From Blautia hydrogenotrophica DSM 10507 (lineage in GTDB: Bacteria > Bacillota > Clostridia > Lachnospirales > Lachnospiraceae), in assembly GCF_034356035.1 (NCBI RefSeq), contig NZ_CP136423.1, positions 682,001 through 746,000 of the forward strand: a stretch of DNA of 64,000 nt. The letters run 5' to 3'. The notes beneath the pieces were generated by a model. The model searched no databases. It was not told where the DNA came from and saw nothing but the letters and a program-made list of their open reading frames with translations. A program made the translations under genes and the position numbers. Shown piece after piece: positions 8,947 through 18,882 of this stretch (positions are counted from its first letter, which is position 1; the number at the start of each line of letters is the position of its first letter).

Positions 8947-10800
8947 GTGTTTGATATACAAGAGGAGTTGAAAAAACTTCCAGCCAGGCCAGGAGTCTAC
9001 ATTATGCACGATGAAAAAGACACGATTATTTATGTGGGGAAAGCGGTTAGTTTGAGAAATCGTGTGAGACAATATTTTCAGACCAGCAGAAATAAGGGGG
9101 CGAAAATTGAGTCCATGGTGACTCACATCGCACGGTTTGAGTATATTGTCACAGATTCTGAGTTGGAGGCTCTGGTTCTGGAGTGTAATTTGATCAAAGA
9201 ACATCGCCCCAAATACAATACGATGCTGAAGGATGACAAGAGCTATCCATTTATAAAGGTTACGGTAAATGAGGCGTTTCCGAGAGTTTTATTTGCGCGT
9301 AGAATGAAAAAAGACAAGGCGAAATATTTTGGCCCTTATACAAGTGCAGGAGCTGTCAAAGATGTGATTGAGTTGGTTCAAAAGCTTTATCATATCCGAA
9401 CCTGTAACAGAAATCTTCCCAGAGATATCGGAAAGGAGAGGCCTTGTCTGTTTTACCATATTCATCAATGCCATGGCCCTTGTCAGGGAAAAGTAAGCCA
9501 GGACGAGTATCGGAGCCAGATTCAAGGGGCTTTGAAGTTTCTAAATGGGGATTCCGACGATATTTTTCGGGAATTGGAGGAGAAGATGCTGTTGGCTTCT
9601 GAGGAGCTGAGATTTGAAGATGCAATGGAATACAGAGATCTGTGCAACAGTATACGGAAAATCAAGGAACGCCAGAAAATTACAAGTTATGGGGAAGAGG
9701 ATAAGGATGTGATTGCCATGGCTATGGAAGAGACGGATGCGGTAGTCCAAGTCTTCTTTATCCGAGAAGGCAAATTGATTGGGAGAGATCATTTTTATCT
9801 CAAAGTGGCGCAGGGCGACAGCAGGGCTCAGGTTTTGTCCAGTTTTTTGAAACAGTTTTACGCAGGAACGCCGTTTATTCCCAGAGAAGTGATGCTGCAG
9901 GATGAAATTGAGGATGGCGTCATTATCCAGGAATGGCTGACTCAGAGAAGGGGGCAGAGAGTCTATCTGAGAGTACCCAAAAAAGGGACGAAAGAGAAAC
10001 TCGTGGAATTGGCGGCCGAAAATGCATGGATGGTTTTGTCTAAGGATAAGGAAAGAATCAAAAGGGAAGAAGGCCGTACGATTGGAGCAGTAAAAGAGAT
10101 TGAGAGTTGGATTGGATTAAAAGGTGTGCAGCGTATAGAGGCCTATGATATTTCCAACATCAGTGGATTTGAGTCAGTAGGCTCTATGGTGGTCTACGAA
10201 AAGGGAAAACCTAAGCGGAGTGACTATCGAAAATTTAAAATTAAGTGGGTTCAGGGGCCAAATGACTATGCCAGTATGGAAGAGGTACTGACCAGACGTT
10301 TCACCCATGAGAGTGATAAAGAATATGATAGCTTTGCTCTTCTGCCGGATTTGATTATGATGGACGGAGGGAGGGGGCAGGTCAATGTGGCACTGAAGGT
10401 TTTGGAAAATTTAAATCTTCAAATTCCAGTGTGTGGTATGGTAAAAGATGATCATCACAGAACCAGAGGTTTATATTACAGGAATCAGGAAATTCCTATT
10501 GATACATCCAGTGAAGGTTTTCGGCTGATAACCAGAATTCAGGATGAGGCTCACCGCTTTGCCATTGAATTTCATAGATCGCTTCGAAGCAAAGAACAGG
10601 TTCATTCTGTTTTAGATGAGATACCTGGAATTGGGCCGGCCAGGAGGAAAGCTTTGATGAGAAAGTTTAAGTCGCTAGAGGCGGTCAGGGATGCTTCCTT
10701 AGAGGAGCTTATCCAGACAGAGGCGATGAATGAGCGCAGCGCTCGTCAGGTCTATGAGTTTTTTCATGCTATAGGAAAGCTGGGGGATGAGGGGAGTTGA
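8947..10800 (+). CDS. uvrC: Excinuclease ABC subunit C
   Basis: 617 residues from the GTG at 8947 ([21 protein letters not shown]), the start usual for UvrC and preceded by GGAGGG; the frame runs 23 codons further upstream through the leader. Domains: N-terminal GIY-YIG nuclease ([25 protein letters not shown]), a UVR motif near residues 200-235 ([25 protein letters not shown]), a central RNase H-like nuclease (AYDISNISG...[15 protein letters not shown]), and C-terminal helix-hairpin-helix ([16 protein letters not shown]). It makes both incisions in nucleotide excision repair with UvrAB, which are not in this window. Confidence 0.96.
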   Translation: MFDIQEELKKLPARPGVYIMHDEKDTIIYVGKAVSLRNRVRQYFQTSRNKGAKIESMVTHIARFEYIVTDSELEALVLECNLIKEHRPKYNTMLKDDKSYPFIKVTVNEAFPRVLFARRMKKDKAKYFGPYTSAGAVKDVIELVQKLYHIRTCNRNLPRDIGKERPCLFYHIHQCHGPCQGKVSQDEYRSQIQGALKFLNGDSDDIFRELEEKMLLASEELRFEDAMEYRDLCNSIRKIKERQKITSYGEEDKDVIAMAMEETDAVVQVFFIREGKLIGRDHFYLKVAQGDSRAQVLSSFLKQFYAGTPFIPREVMLQDEIEDGVIIQEWLTQRRGQRVYLRVPKKGTKEKLVELAAENAWMVLSKDKERIKREEGRTIGAVKEIESWIGLKGVQRIEAYDISNISGFESVGSMVVYEKGKPKRSDYRKFKIKWVQGPNDYASMEEVLTRRFTHESDKEYDSFALLPDLIMMDGGRGQVNVALKVLENLNLQIPVCGMVKDDHHRTRGLYYRNQEIPIDTSSEGFRLITRIQDEAHRFAIEFHRSLRSKEQVHSVLDEIPGIGPARRKALMRKFKSLEAVRDASLEELIQTEAMNERSARQVYEFFHAIGKLGDEGS

Positions 10801-10845
10801 AAGGAGATTACTCACGTTGCTCTTGCTACTCGTCGGAGAGATTTC

Positions 10846-10874
10846 TTGATAGAGGGGATGACTTGTGATAGAAT
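10846..10874 (+). promoter_or_regulatory. Promoter for hprK-glcK
   Basis: TTGATA at 10846-10851 and TAGAAT at 10869-10874 with a 17-bp spacer, about 90 bp before the hprK start. Confidence 0.55.
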
Positions 10875-10966
10875 GGGACAAAGAAAGCCTGGTTAACATA
10901 TCTATGAAATGGCGCTGTGTTTGAAGCACTCAATACAAAATGAGACTAAGTCAAAGGAGAAATCAT

Positions 10967-11893
10967 ATGAAAGGCGTAGAACTTACGAAAATGATGCAGG
11001 AGCTGAATCTTAAAAATGCGACTCCTGATATCGACATGTCTGATAAGATTATTACAACATCAGAGATTAATCGTCCGGCTTTGCAGCTGGCGGGGTATTT
11101 GGCACACTTTGACAATGAGAGAGTTCAGATTATAGGGTATGTGGAGTATACTTACCTACAGCAGATGTCAGAGGAAGAGCGGCATTTTACCTATGAGCGT
11201 TTTATCTCCAGTAAAATTCCATGTGTGATCTTTAGTACAATGACGACTCCGACAGAGGATATGCTAAAATTAGCGGTGCAATATGAGGTGCCGACTTTTA
11301 TCACAGACCGTACGACGTCCAGTTTTATGGCAGAGCTGATTCGGTGGCTGGGCGTGAAACTAGCGCCTTGCATTTCTATTCATGGTGTGCTTGTGGACGT
11401 CTATGGAGAGGGTGTGCTGATCACTGGTGAGAGTGGTATCGGTAAAAGTGAAGCGGCTCTGGAGCTTATTAAGAGGGGACATCGTCTCGTAAGTGATGAT
11501 GTAGTGGAGCTACGCAAAGTCAGTGATGTGACTCTGGTTGGTTCAGCGCCAGACATCACTCGTCATTTTATTGAGCTTCGAGGGATTGGAATTATCGATG
11601 TGAAGACTTTATTTGGTGTGGAGAGCGTTAAAAATACACAGGCTGTGGATTTAGTGATTAAGTTGGAAGAGTGGGACAAAGATAGAGAATATGATCGCCT
11701 AGGGCTTCATGAAGAGTATATTGAGTATTTGGGAAATAAAATTGTCTGTCATTCACTTCCTATTCGGCCGGGACGTAACCTGGCGGTTATTGTAGAGTCA
11801 GCGGCGGTAAATCACCGTCAGAAGAAAATGGGATATAATGCGGCTGAAGAACTGTATCGCCGTGTGCAGGAAAGTATCTCAAGAAAACGATAG
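10967..11893 (+). CDS. hprK: HPr kinase/phosphorylase
   Basis: 308 residues from the ATG at 10967 (MKGVELTKMMQEL), chosen because AAAGGAGA precedes it; the frame starts nine codons earlier. The Walker A motif GESGIGKS is at residues 154-161, and the downstream HPrK/P signature ELRGIGIIDVKTLFG is intact. It phosphorylates and dephosphorylates Ser46 of HPr in response to glycolytic intermediates and phosphate, and so sets carbon catabolite control through CcpA. It lies 13 bp before the glucokinase gene, so sugar sensing and glucose phosphorylation appear to be co-transcribed. Confidence 0.96.
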   Translation: MKGVELTKMMQELNLKNATPDIDMSDKIITTSEINRPALQLAGYLAHFDNERVQIIGYVEYTYLQQMSEEERHFTYERFISSKIPCVIFSTMTTPTEDMLKLAVQYEVPTFITDRTTSSFMAELIRWLGVKLAPCISIHGVLVDVYGEGVLITGESGIGKSEAALELIKRGHRLVSDDVVELRKVSDVTLVGSAPDITRHFIELRGIGIIDVKTLFGVESVKNTQAVDLVIKLEEWDKDREYDRLGLHEEYIEYLGNKIVCHSLPIRPGRNLAVIVESAAVNHRQKKMGYNAAEELYRRVQESISRKR

Positions 11894-11906
11894 GAGACAG
11901 AAGACA

Positions 11907-12839
11907 ATGAAGAGATATTGTTTTGGAATAGACGTGGGTGGAACTACGATCAAATGCGGCTTATTTCAGACAGATGGAAAGCTGTTAGAAAAATGGGAGG
12001 TCAAGACCCGTACGGAAAATTCTGGGGAAAAAATATTGCCGGATATTGCGGATACAGTGGAAAAAAAATTACAGGAAAAAGAGATCTCCAAAGAGGAAGT
12101 AATCGGTATCGGTGTAGGAGTACCGGGACCGGTGAATTCGCAGGGAGATGTGATACAAGCTGTCAATCTTTTCTGGGGATATAAGAAAGTCTCTGAAGAG
12201 CTAGAGGCGCTGACAGGGATTCCGGCCATGGCCGGAAATGATGCCAATGTAGCTGCATTGGGAGAAGCGTGGAAAGGTGCGGCAGCAGGAGAGGACAATG
12301 TAGTTATGGTAACTCTGGGAACCGGAGTTGGCGGCGGAATTATTGTGAACGGCCGTATTCTGTCAGGTACGCACGGCGCGGGCGGAGAGATTGGGCATAT
12401 GAATGTGAATCATGAGGAGACGGAGTCCTGCAATTGTGGGAATCAAGGGTGTTTAGAACAGATGGCGTCAGCCACAGGAATTGTCAGAATGGCAAAGAAA
12501 ATTCTATGTAGTTGTGAGGATGAGAGCATGCTCAGGCAGAAAGAAATCACTGCGAAAACCGTCTTTGATGCTTATAAGCAGGGAGATCAGCTGGCACAGA
12601 GAGTTGTGGAAATCTTTGGAGAATATCTTGGTGGAGCGCTTGCCTGTATTGCTTGCGTGACAGACCCCAGTGTAATAGTTGTGGGCGGTGGTGTATCAAA
12701 AGCAGGAAAGATCTTGACAGATTGTGTTGAAAAGTATTTTAAGAAATATGCATTTTCTTCCTGTAAAAATACACCGATTGTGCTGGCAAAATTAGAAAAT
12801 GATGCTGGGATTTATGGAGCTGCTAAGATGGTTTTGTAA
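11907..12839 (+). CDS. glcK: ROK family glucokinase
   Basis: 310 residues from the ATG at 11907 (MKRYCFGIDVGG), preceded by GGAGACAG; the frame extends upstream into hprK but without a start signal. ROK features: phosphate-binding GIDVGGTTIKCG at the N-terminus, GVGVPGPV, the hexokinase-like MAGNDANVAALGEAW, and the zinc-binding CNCGNQGCLE. It phosphorylates glucose with ATP. Co-transcribed with hprK and closed by the bidirectional terminator at 12861. Confidence 0.93.
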   Translation: MKRYCFGIDVGGTTIKCGLFQTDGKLLEKWEVKTRTENSGEKILPDIADTVEKKLQEKEISKEEVIGIGVGVPGPVNSQGDVIQAVNLFWGYKKVSEELEALTGIPAMAGNDANVAALGEAWKGAAAGEDNVVMVTLGTGVGGGIIVNGRILSGTHGAGGEIGHMNVNHEETESCNCGNQGCLEQMASATGIVRMAKKILCSCEDESMLRQKEITAKTVFDAYKQGDQLAQRVVEIFGEYLGGALACIACVTDPSVIVVGGGVSKAGKILTDCVEKYFKKYAFSSCKNTPIVLAKLENDAGIYGAAKMVL

Positions 12840-12860
12840 ATTTTATCAGGAGTTCATATA

Positions 12861-12898
12861 AAAAAATCGCTTAGGCTGTACGGTCTAAGCGATTTTTT
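12861..12898. terminator. Bidirectional terminator between glcK and the PBP gene
   Basis: AAAAAATCGCTTAG at 12861-12874 pairs perfectly with CTAAGCGATTTTTT at 12885-12898. A T-run follows the stem on both strands, which serves the two convergent genes. Confidence 0.92.
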
Positions 12899-12919
12899 AT
12901 GTTTTCACAATATTATAAC

Positions 12920-15523
12920 TCAGCTAGAACCAGTTGGTTCTGTAGGGATGTCTCCCGGGTCTTCAGTGCCGGGATCTTCTCCGGGATCCGTTCCCGGATC
13001 TTCGCCGCCGGGATTTTCACCAGGATCTTCACCAGGTTCCTCTCCAGTATTGTCGTCTCCGGGATTTTCGCCAGGGTCAGGAGTGGGGGTGCCGGTAGTG
13101 CCTGTATCCGTGTTGGACTTATCTGTGTCATCATCGTCGTAGTCTGTAGCTGGTGGTGTGTAAGTGTAATAGTGTTTTTCACAACGCTGGGTCGGAAGAG
13201 AGGTGATATCAAAATATTCTGTGACTGTTGGGCAGCCCAATCTGGGAAGCAGTCCAGTCGTAGAACAAACGCTCTCTTTTTCGACGGTCGGCGGCTGTTC
13301 AAAATCTTTGTAATCCAGATCTTCGTGTAACCTCGACATGACCTTTTGCCACAAAAGTTTGTGAAAATTCCTCGACATATAGTCAGACGGAATTTTTTCA
13401 TTGTTATCGTAACCGGACCATACAGCACAGCAGTAATAAGGTGTGTAACCCACGAACCACAGGTCGTTGTAGGTGTCGGTGGTACCAGTTTTACCGGCCA
13501 CTGGCATGTTGCTCAACTGACAGTTCGTAGCAGTTCCGTATTTGACAACATCTTCCATTGCATTGGTTAGGAGCCAGGCGGTACTCTCTTTGATTACCTC
13601 GGTCTCTTCCGGGGTATTGTCTATAAGAACATTTCCTTCCCTGTCCAAAATTTTTGTGAAATAAATAGGTTTGATATACTTACCGCCATTTGCGATTGCT
13701 GAATAAGCCGCGTTTAGCTCCACGTTCGTGACACCGTAAGTGATTCCGCCCAATGCCAAGGGAAGGTTAGCGTCACTGTAGACGTTGCCATCAGAATCTG
13801 TATCAGAGGCATCACCGTGAGCCAGTGTAGTGAACCCAAAGCTGTCTAGATATTCCAATCCCAGACTAGGAGTTACTTCTTCGAGACATTTTACAGCAAC
13901 TACATTGACAGAGTTTTGGATTGCTTTTCGAATCGTCGTCTCTCCGCCGTAACTGTTGTTTGAGTTTCGAACGGGAGTCCCGTCAGGATACTCGTAGGGC
14001 TCGTCCTCAAAAGTAGTGGCCAGTGTCATACCTTTTTCGTTCAACGCTGGAGCGTAGGTGGATAGTATCTTAAAAGTAGAACCAGGCTGACGGGTAGTGT
14101 CTGTGGCACGGTTTAAGGTCAGGCTGGCAGCTTTCTCACCACGGCCCCCGATCAGAGCCTTTACGTAACCAGTGCTTGGGTCAATGATACTCATAGAAGA
14201 CTGCGGCTGCGGAGCGAAGCTGACTCTCTCAGCGATTACCGTGCTGCCGTCGGCAAGGATAGAAGCCTTATACTGGTCTACATAAGATTGTCCTTCTTCA
14301 GGAGAATCAAACAGTAAATCAAAATCAGGGTCTTGGTTTTTGAAGTAAAGAGTCAGCATCTCTTTGCTGTAGTTTACTTCCTCGCCGTCAGGATTCGATA
14401 CAGTGAGAGCAAAGTCCAGGGCATACTGAGTACCGCTTGGGAAATTGTCAGGATTCGAATACTCTTCATCTAAGATAGTCTGAACCTCTGGATCCAAGGT
14501 GGTGTATACGTCTAACCCTCCGCTGTAAAGAGCGTTTCTGGCCTGCGTCTCAGTATATCCTTTGACGCTTACTAAGGCATCGATGGCCTGATCAATTACT
14601 TCGTCCTCGAAATAAGTGTACACAGAAGTGGTTGTCGTTTGTGATTCTGTTTGTTGAATACGGGAATAGACATCGTCTGCCAATGCTTCTTCGTATTCCG
14701 ATTGGGAAATATACCCTTGTTCCAGCATTCGTTCCAGGACAACCTTTCGACGTTTTGCATTGTCTTCGGGATTAATGATCGGATTGTATTTGGTAGGGTT
14801 CTGTGTAATACCGGCTATGGTAGCACATTCAGAAAGGGTTAAATCTTTGACGTCTTTGTTAAAATAGCGCTGGGCGGCTGCCTGCACACCATAGGCTCCA
14901 GCACCGAGATTGATGGTATTCAGATAATTTTCCAAAATGACTTCTTTGTCATTGATCTTTTTTTCCACCTGAATTGCCAGATACTGTTCCTGGAATTTTC
15001 GTGTGAATTTTTCCAGCCAGGTAGATTCGTTTGTCCAGTCTGTAAAGACATTGTTCTTCAATAACTGCTGGGTTATGGTACTGGCGCCTTCTGAAAAGGT
15101 ACCGTCGGAGACGCCTTTGACAAATGCACGGAGGATTCCGCGCACGTCTATTCCGTTGTGTTCATAGAAACGTTCATCTTCGATGGCGACTACAGCGTGC
15201 TGGAGATCCAGAGGGATATCGTCAATGGACACAGGAAGACGGTTTGAATCTGGAGCTGCCAGCTTTCGAATCTGATTACCGTCTCCGTCGTACAGGAAAG
15301 ACGCGTAGCCGAGGGGCATAATGTCGATGTCATCCACATCAGGCGCATTATCAATAACTCCTTTAAAGGCACCGATTCCGCCGAAGATGACGATGACGCC
15401 TAAGGTGAGCAAAGATATGAATAAAACCCGCAAAGCGGATACGTGTGCCCGTTTTTCTATCATGGAAGATCGAGAAGTCAAAGCCTTACGCTTCTTAGAA
15501 GTCGATTTTTTTCCGTAATTCAT
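12920..15523 (-). CDS. Class A penicillin-binding protein (transglycosylase/transpeptidase)
   Basis: 867 residues from the ATG at 15523 (MNYGKKSTSK), preceded by AAGGAGGAG. A basic cytoplasmic tail and a membrane segment (LRVLFISLLTLGVIVIFGGIGAF) come first. The GT51 glycosyltransferase domain shows EDERFYEHNGIDVRG and GASTITQQLLKN; the transpeptidase domain shows STFK (catalytic Ser), SVN and KTGTTD. It polymerises and crosslinks peptidoglycan outside the membrane. The last 60 residues are a low-complexity tail of P, G, E, D and T (repeated GEDPG/GENPG). PBP1A/PonA type; which paralogue cannot be told. Confidence 0.94.
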   Translation of the reverse strand: MNYGKKSTSKKRKALTSRSSMIEKRAHVSALRVLFISLLTLGVIVIFGGIGAFKGVIDNAPDVDDIDIMPLGYASFLYDGDGNQIRKLAAPDSNRLPVSIDDIPLDLQHAVVAIEDERFYEHNGIDVRGILRAFVKGVSDGTFSEGASTITQQLLKNNVFTDWTNESTWLEKFTRKFQEQYLAIQVEKKINDKEVILENYLNTINLGAGAYGVQAAAQRYFNKDVKDLTLSECATIAGITQNPTKYNPIINPEDNAKRRKVVLERMLEQGYISQSEYEEALADDVYSRIQQTESQTTTTSVYTYFEDEVIDQAIDALVSVKGYTETQARNALYSGGLDVYTTLDPEVQTILDEEYSNPDNFPSGTQYALDFALTVSNPDGEEVNYSKEMLTLYFKNQDPDFDLLFDSPEEGQSYVDQYKASILADGSTVIAERVSFAPQPQSSMSIIDPSTGYVKALIGGRGEKAASLTLNRATDTTRQPGSTFKILSTYAPALNEKGMTLATTFEDEPYEYPDGTPVRNSNNSYGGETTIRKAIQNSVNVVAVKCLEEVTPSLGLEYLDSFGFTTLAHGDASDTDSDGNVYSDANLPLALGGITYGVTNVELNAAYSAIANGGKYIKPIYFTKILDREGNVLIDNTPEETEVIKESTAWLLTNAMEDVVKYGTATNCQLSNMPVAGKTGTTDTYNDLWFVGYTPYYCCAVWSGYDNNEKIPSDYMSRNFHKLLWQKVMSRLHEDLDYKDFEQPPTVEKESVCSTTGLLPRLGCPTVTEYFDITSLPTQRCEKHYYTYTPPATDYDDDDTDKSNTDTGTTGTPTPDPGENPGDDNTGEEPGEDPGENPGGEDPGTDPGEDPGTEDPGDIPTEPTGSS

Positions 15524-15548
15524 AGCACTCCTCCTTATAATCCTACTT

Positions 15549-15577
15549 ATTATAGCAAATAAAAAAAATGAAATAAA
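15549..15577 (-). promoter_or_regulatory. Promoter for the PBP gene
   Basis: On the minus strand TATAAT (15554-15549) lies 26 bp before the start codon; 17 bp upstream is a weak -35 TTTATT in a long T-tract. Confidence 0.5.
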
Positions 15578-15820
15578 CCCCCATAGCGAAAACTTCACAA
15601 AATATAGATAACATTTTAGAAATGATTAATAAATAACAGGCAGAGACTTTTGAAAAAAAGTATGATAGAATAAATGGTAACTATTCAGCCATGTAAGTTC
15701 AGATTTGTAACTACTGCTTTTCAGCCGTATACGCGTCGGAATCTTCGCTCATGGCTGAGCGCCATATGTTTGATAAGATCAAAACTTCTCTGCAAGCAAG
15801 ATTGCGCTGGAGTTATGTTC

Positions 15821-16011
15821 TGTAATAGGAAAGAGTTTGTCGCGCTAATGCATGAAAGACCTTTTTTACTACACGAGCGCTCCGATAAGGATACGCACGC
15901 CGCAATAAAGTAATGCACCACAAAAAGAGTTTGCGGCGGCGCGAAAATGGGACGCGCCCTTCAAGATTGCGGGGATGAGGGAGTTGAATTAGGCTTGCTC
16001 ACTTTGTTCTT
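15821..16011 (+). repeat. Dispersed intergenic repeat, type A copy
   Basis: Head AATAGGAAAG...CGCGCTAATGCATG, then GCGCTCCGATAAGGATACGCACGCCGC, then TTGCGGCGGCGC and tail ATTGCGGGGATGAGGGAGTTGAA...GGCTTGCTCACTTTGTTCT. It fills a third of the 563-bp gap between the PBP and YigZ genes; in the rest I see only the PBP promoter. Confidence 0.75.
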
Positions 16012-16086
16012 AGCAGTCGCATGGCTTAAATAGTTTATATAAATATAATCAAAATATTAAGGAAATAGACAATTAGAGGTATCGTT

Positions 16087-16743
16087 ATGTTGGAGAGATA
16101 TAAAACGGTCTACGAGGGGGGACAAGGAGAGATTGTAGAGAAAAAATCTCGATTTATCGCAAACGTCCGCCCAGTGAAGAGTGAGGAAGAGGCCCAGGCT
16201 TTTATAGAGGAGATGAAGAAAAAATATTGGGATGCCAGACACAATTGTTCAGCCTATGTGATCGGAGAGCACAGAGAATATACTCGTTGCAGCGATGATG
16301 GGGAGCCGAGTCAGACGGCGGGACGTCCTATGTTAGATGTATTGTTAGGAGAAGATTTGTATGACACGGCGGTTGTGGTAACTCGTTATTTTGGTGGTAC
16401 TTTGCTGGGTACCGGCGGATTGGTGCGCGCATATTCAAAAGCCGTTCAGGAAGGATTGGCTAATAGCTGCATCATAGAGAGAAAGCACGGGATCTTATTG
16501 GCTGTGGAGACAGATTACAATGGAATCGGCAGGATACAATATTTGGCGGGGGAGAGAAGAATTCCGATACAGGAAGCTGAGTATACAGAAAAAGTATGTC
16601 TGAAGCTCTTGGTTCCGGTCAATAGTATGGATGAGATTCAAAAGGCCATCACTGAGGGAACGAGCGGTAAGGCTAAGATGAGGAAAGTAAAGGAACTGTA
16701 TTTTGCAGAAAAAGACGGAGAGTATCTGCTCTATGAGATTTGA
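16087..16743 (+). CDS. YigZ/IMPACT family protein
   Basis: 218 residues, family length. The N-terminal UPF0029/IMPACT domain has KSRFIANVRPVKSEEEAQAFI, DARHNCSAYVIG, RCSDDGEPSQTAGRPML and VVVTRYFGGTLLGTGGLVRAYSKA, all hallmark segments; a smaller C-terminal DUF1949 domain follows (residues 140-205). Members bind nucleic acid or ribosomes and are linked to translation control, but the bacterial role is not settled. It is alone between two repeat copies; the start ATG has only a weak TTAGAGG site. Confidence 0.92.
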   Translation: MLERYKTVYEGGQGEIVEKKSRFIANVRPVKSEEEAQAFIEEMKKKYWDARHNCSAYVIGEHREYTRCSDDGEPSQTAGRPMLDVLLGEDLYDTAVVVTRYFGGTLLGTGGLVRAYSKAVQEGLANSCIIERKHGILLAVETDYNGIGRIQYLAGERRIPIQEAEYTEKVCLKLLVPVNSMDEIQKAITEGTSGKAKMRKVKELYFAEKDGEYLLYEI

Positions 16744-16782
16744 GAAGAAGAATCTCTGTGTAATAGAGGCTTTCCTATAACG

Positions 16783-16973
16783 AGACAAAGTGGGCAAGCC
16801 CACTTCGGTTCTCTGTTCTTTCTCAATCTTGAGGGGCGTGTTCCACTTTGTGTGCCGCCGCAAAACCGTTTTGCGGTGAAATTCCTCATTGTTGTGTGCA
16901 CATCCTTAGCAGAGCGTTTATGTTATAGGAAAGGATTTTCGCGCATTGGCGTGACAAGGCCTTTCCTATAATT
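16783..16973 (-). repeat. Dispersed intergenic repeat, type A copy, reverse orientation
   Basis: The tail hairpin comes first on the plus strand (ACAAAGTGGGCAAGCCCACTT) and the palindromic head comes last (TATAGGAAAGG...GGCCTTTCCTATA at 16931-16973). This is the only copy in the window on the opposite strand; it shows the element is not tied to one direction of transcription. Confidence 0.7.
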
Positions 16974-16976
16974 ATG

Positions 16977-17006
16977 AAAAAGGCACCGCTCTAGCAGTGC
17001 CTTGGA
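16977..17006 (-). terminator. Rho-independent terminator after the cyclophilin gene
   Basis: On the minus strand AAGGCACTGC and GCGGTGCCTT pair around a 4-nt loop, followed by TTT. It begins 20 bp after the cyclophilin stop codon. Confidence 0.8.
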
Positions 17007-17025
17007 GATCTTTTCCTATCCGATC

Positions 17026-17547
17026 TTAATGGAGTATTTCTGGGTCTGGATAGTCAACGCCGAAAGTCTCGACAACCATAGATTTAATAACTTGGGGTTC
17101 CAGAGGTTTATCACGAAAATCAGTGGGAACTTCGGCGATTTTGTTAACTACATCCAGACCTTCAGTGACTTTTCCAAAGGCTGCGTAGCTTCCATCTAGA
17201 TGAGGGGAAGTCTTGTGCATCAGGAAAAACTGGGAGCCAGCAGAATCTGGATGCATGGCTCTTGCCATGGAGAGAACGCCTGGTTCATGTTTTAACTGGT
17301 TTACGAAACCATTCTGAGTGAATTCTCCCTTGATGCTGTAACCGGGACCGCCCATTCCAGTTCCGTCGGGACATCCACCTTGAATCATAAAACCGTTGAT
17401 GACACGGTGAAAGATAAGTCCATCATAAAAACCTTTTTTGACGAGGCTGATGAAGTTATTTACTGTATTAGGCGCGATTTCCGGATATAATTCTGCTTTC
17501 ATTACGTCACCGTTTTCCATGGTGATGGTTACAACTGGATTTGCCAT
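17026..17547 (-). CDS. Peptidyl-prolyl cis-trans isomerase, cyclophilin type
   Basis: 173 residues with no signal peptide, so cytosolic. Cyclophilin core motifs are complete: YDGLIFHRVINGFMIQGG (catalytic Arg in FHRV), GYSIKGEF, GVLSMARA, SAGSQFFL and LDGSYAAFGKV. It speeds proline isomerisation during protein folding. The ATG is preceded by AAGGAGATTATC. Monocistronic between a terminator and the divergent tsaE cluster. Confidence 0.95.
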   Translation of the reverse strand: MANPVVTITMENGDVMKAELYPEIAPNTVNNFISLVKKGFYDGLIFHRVINGFMIQGGCPDGTGMGGPGYSIKGEFTQNGFVNQLKHEPGVLSMARAMHPDSAGSQFFLMHKTSPHLDGSYAAFGKVTEGLDVVNKIAEVPTDFRDKPLEPQVIKSMVVETFGVDYPDPEILH

Positions 17548-17643
17548 GATAATCTCCTTTATATATTGGTGTATTTTCCTAGATCTATCTAACAGGAATA
17601 AATTCTATTATAATATGATCGGAAAAATCATGCAAGAAAAAGG

Positions 17644-17672
17644 TAGAACATTTTTTGTGGGAATGCTATAAT
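17644..17672 (+). promoter_or_regulatory. Probable promoter for the tsaE-ispD cluster
   Basis: Perfect TATAAT at 17667-17672 with TAGAAC 17 bp upstream; 47 bp before the tsaE start. The -35 is poor. Confidence 0.45.
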
Positions 17673-17718
17673 GCAAAAGTTAAGAGATAATTAAGAAATA
17701 GTCAATGAGGATGATAAA

Positions 17719-18153
17719 ATGATATATGAGACCAACAGTGCACAGGAGACCTTTGAGTTGGGCAGACGAATTGGTCAGCAAGCGAAGAAAGGACAAATCT
17801 ATACCTTAGAAGGGGATCTGGGAGTGGGAAAAACCGTGTTGACCCAGGGGGTGGCAGCAGGGTTGAAGATTACAGAGCCGATTAGCAGTCCAACGTTTAC
17901 GATTTTACAGGAATATCAAGAGGGACGCCTCCCTTTTTACCATTTTGATGTCTATCGAATTGGTGACGTGGAAGAAATGGAGGAGATCGGATATGACGAT
18001 TATTTTTTTGGAGACGGTATCTGTCTGATCGAGTGGGCGAATTTAATTCAGGAAATCCTGCCAGAGAATGTAATTTCTATTGTTATAGAAAAAAATTTGG
18101 AAAAAGGATTTGATTACCGCAGAATTACGTTGGAAGGGGTGAATTTGGAATGA
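17719..18153 (+). CDS. tsaE: tRNA t6A synthesis ATPase TsaE
   Basis: 144 residues. P-loop GDLGVGKT is at residues 32-39, preceded by LEGD, and the family segment SSPTFTILQEY and FDVYRI follow. TsaE is the ATPase partner of TsaB-TsaD in making threonylcarbamoyl-adenosine at position 37 of ANN-decoding tRNAs. Its stop overlaps the start of tsaB by ATGA, and tsaD lies five genes on, so three of the four t6A genes are together; tsaC is not in this window. Confidence 0.94.
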   Translation: MIYETNSAQETFELGRRIGQQAKKGQIYTLEGDLGVGKTVLTQGVAAGLKITEPISSPTFTILQEYQEGRLPFYHFDVYRIGDVEEMEEIGYDDYFFGDGICLIEWANLIQEILPENVISIVIEKNLEKGFDYRRITLEGVNLE

Positions 18154-18860
18154 AAATTTTAGGAATTGACAGTTCCGGGCTGGTGGCATCTGTGGCAATA
18201 GTGGAAAACGATGTGCTTTTGAGTGAGTACACGGTCAATCACAAGAAAACACACTCACAGACGCTGCTTCCAATGTTGGATGAGATTGTGAAGATGCTGG
18301 AGTTGGATTTAGAACAGATCGACGGGATTGCGGTGGCAGCGGGTCCCGGATCGTTTACAGGGCTTAGGATAGGGGCGGCGACTGCAAAAGGGCTGGGGCT
18401 GGCATTGAAAAAACCGTTGATTTCCGTACCAACTGTAGATGCTTTGGCATATAATCTATATGGCGCGCAAGGTGTTGTTTGTCCTATTATGGATGCGCGT
18501 CGCAGTCAAGTCTATACAGGGATATACCGTTTTGTGAATGGGGATTTTCAGATCGTAGAGGCACAGAAGGCTGTGGGAATCCATGAGATTTTGGAAGAAC
18601 TTAATGAACTGGGAGAGGCAGTGACTTTTCTAGGAGACGGGGTACCAGTCTTTAAGGAAACGATTATGACTGCGAGTCAGGTACCAGTATATTTCGCACC
18701 GGCGCACCTAAACCGTCAGAGGGCTGCGTCAGTGGCTTCTCTGGGAACTATCTATTATATGAAAGGAAAGGTTCAGACGGCGGCGGAACACCAGCCGGAA
18801 TATTTAAGATTGTCTCAGGCCGAGCGCGAAAGGCAACAGAGACAGCAAGGAGACCAATAA
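18150..18860 (+). CDS. tsaB: tRNA t6A synthesis protein TsaB
   Basis: 236 residues with the ASKHA-fold start ILGIDSSGLVASVAIVEND and the family motif VAAGPGSFTGLRIGAATAKGL. TsaB forms the scaffold that joins TsaD and TsaE. Start overlaps the tsaE stop codon (ATGA), so the two are translationally coupled. The C-terminus is rich in E, R and Q. Confidence 0.94.
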   Translation: MKILGIDSSGLVASVAIVENDVLLSEYTVNHKKTHSQTLLPMLDEIVKMLELDLEQIDGIAVAAGPGSFTGLRIGAATAKGLGLALKKPLISVPTVDALAYNLYGAQGVVCPIMDARRSQVYTGIYRFVNGDFQIVEAQKAVGIHEILEELNELGEAVTFLGDGVPVFKETIMTASQVPVYFAPAHLNRQRAASVASLGTIYYMKGKVQTAAEHQPEYLRLSQAERERQQRQQGDQ

Positions 18861-18882
18861 CGAAAGAAAGGTGGGTGGTACC

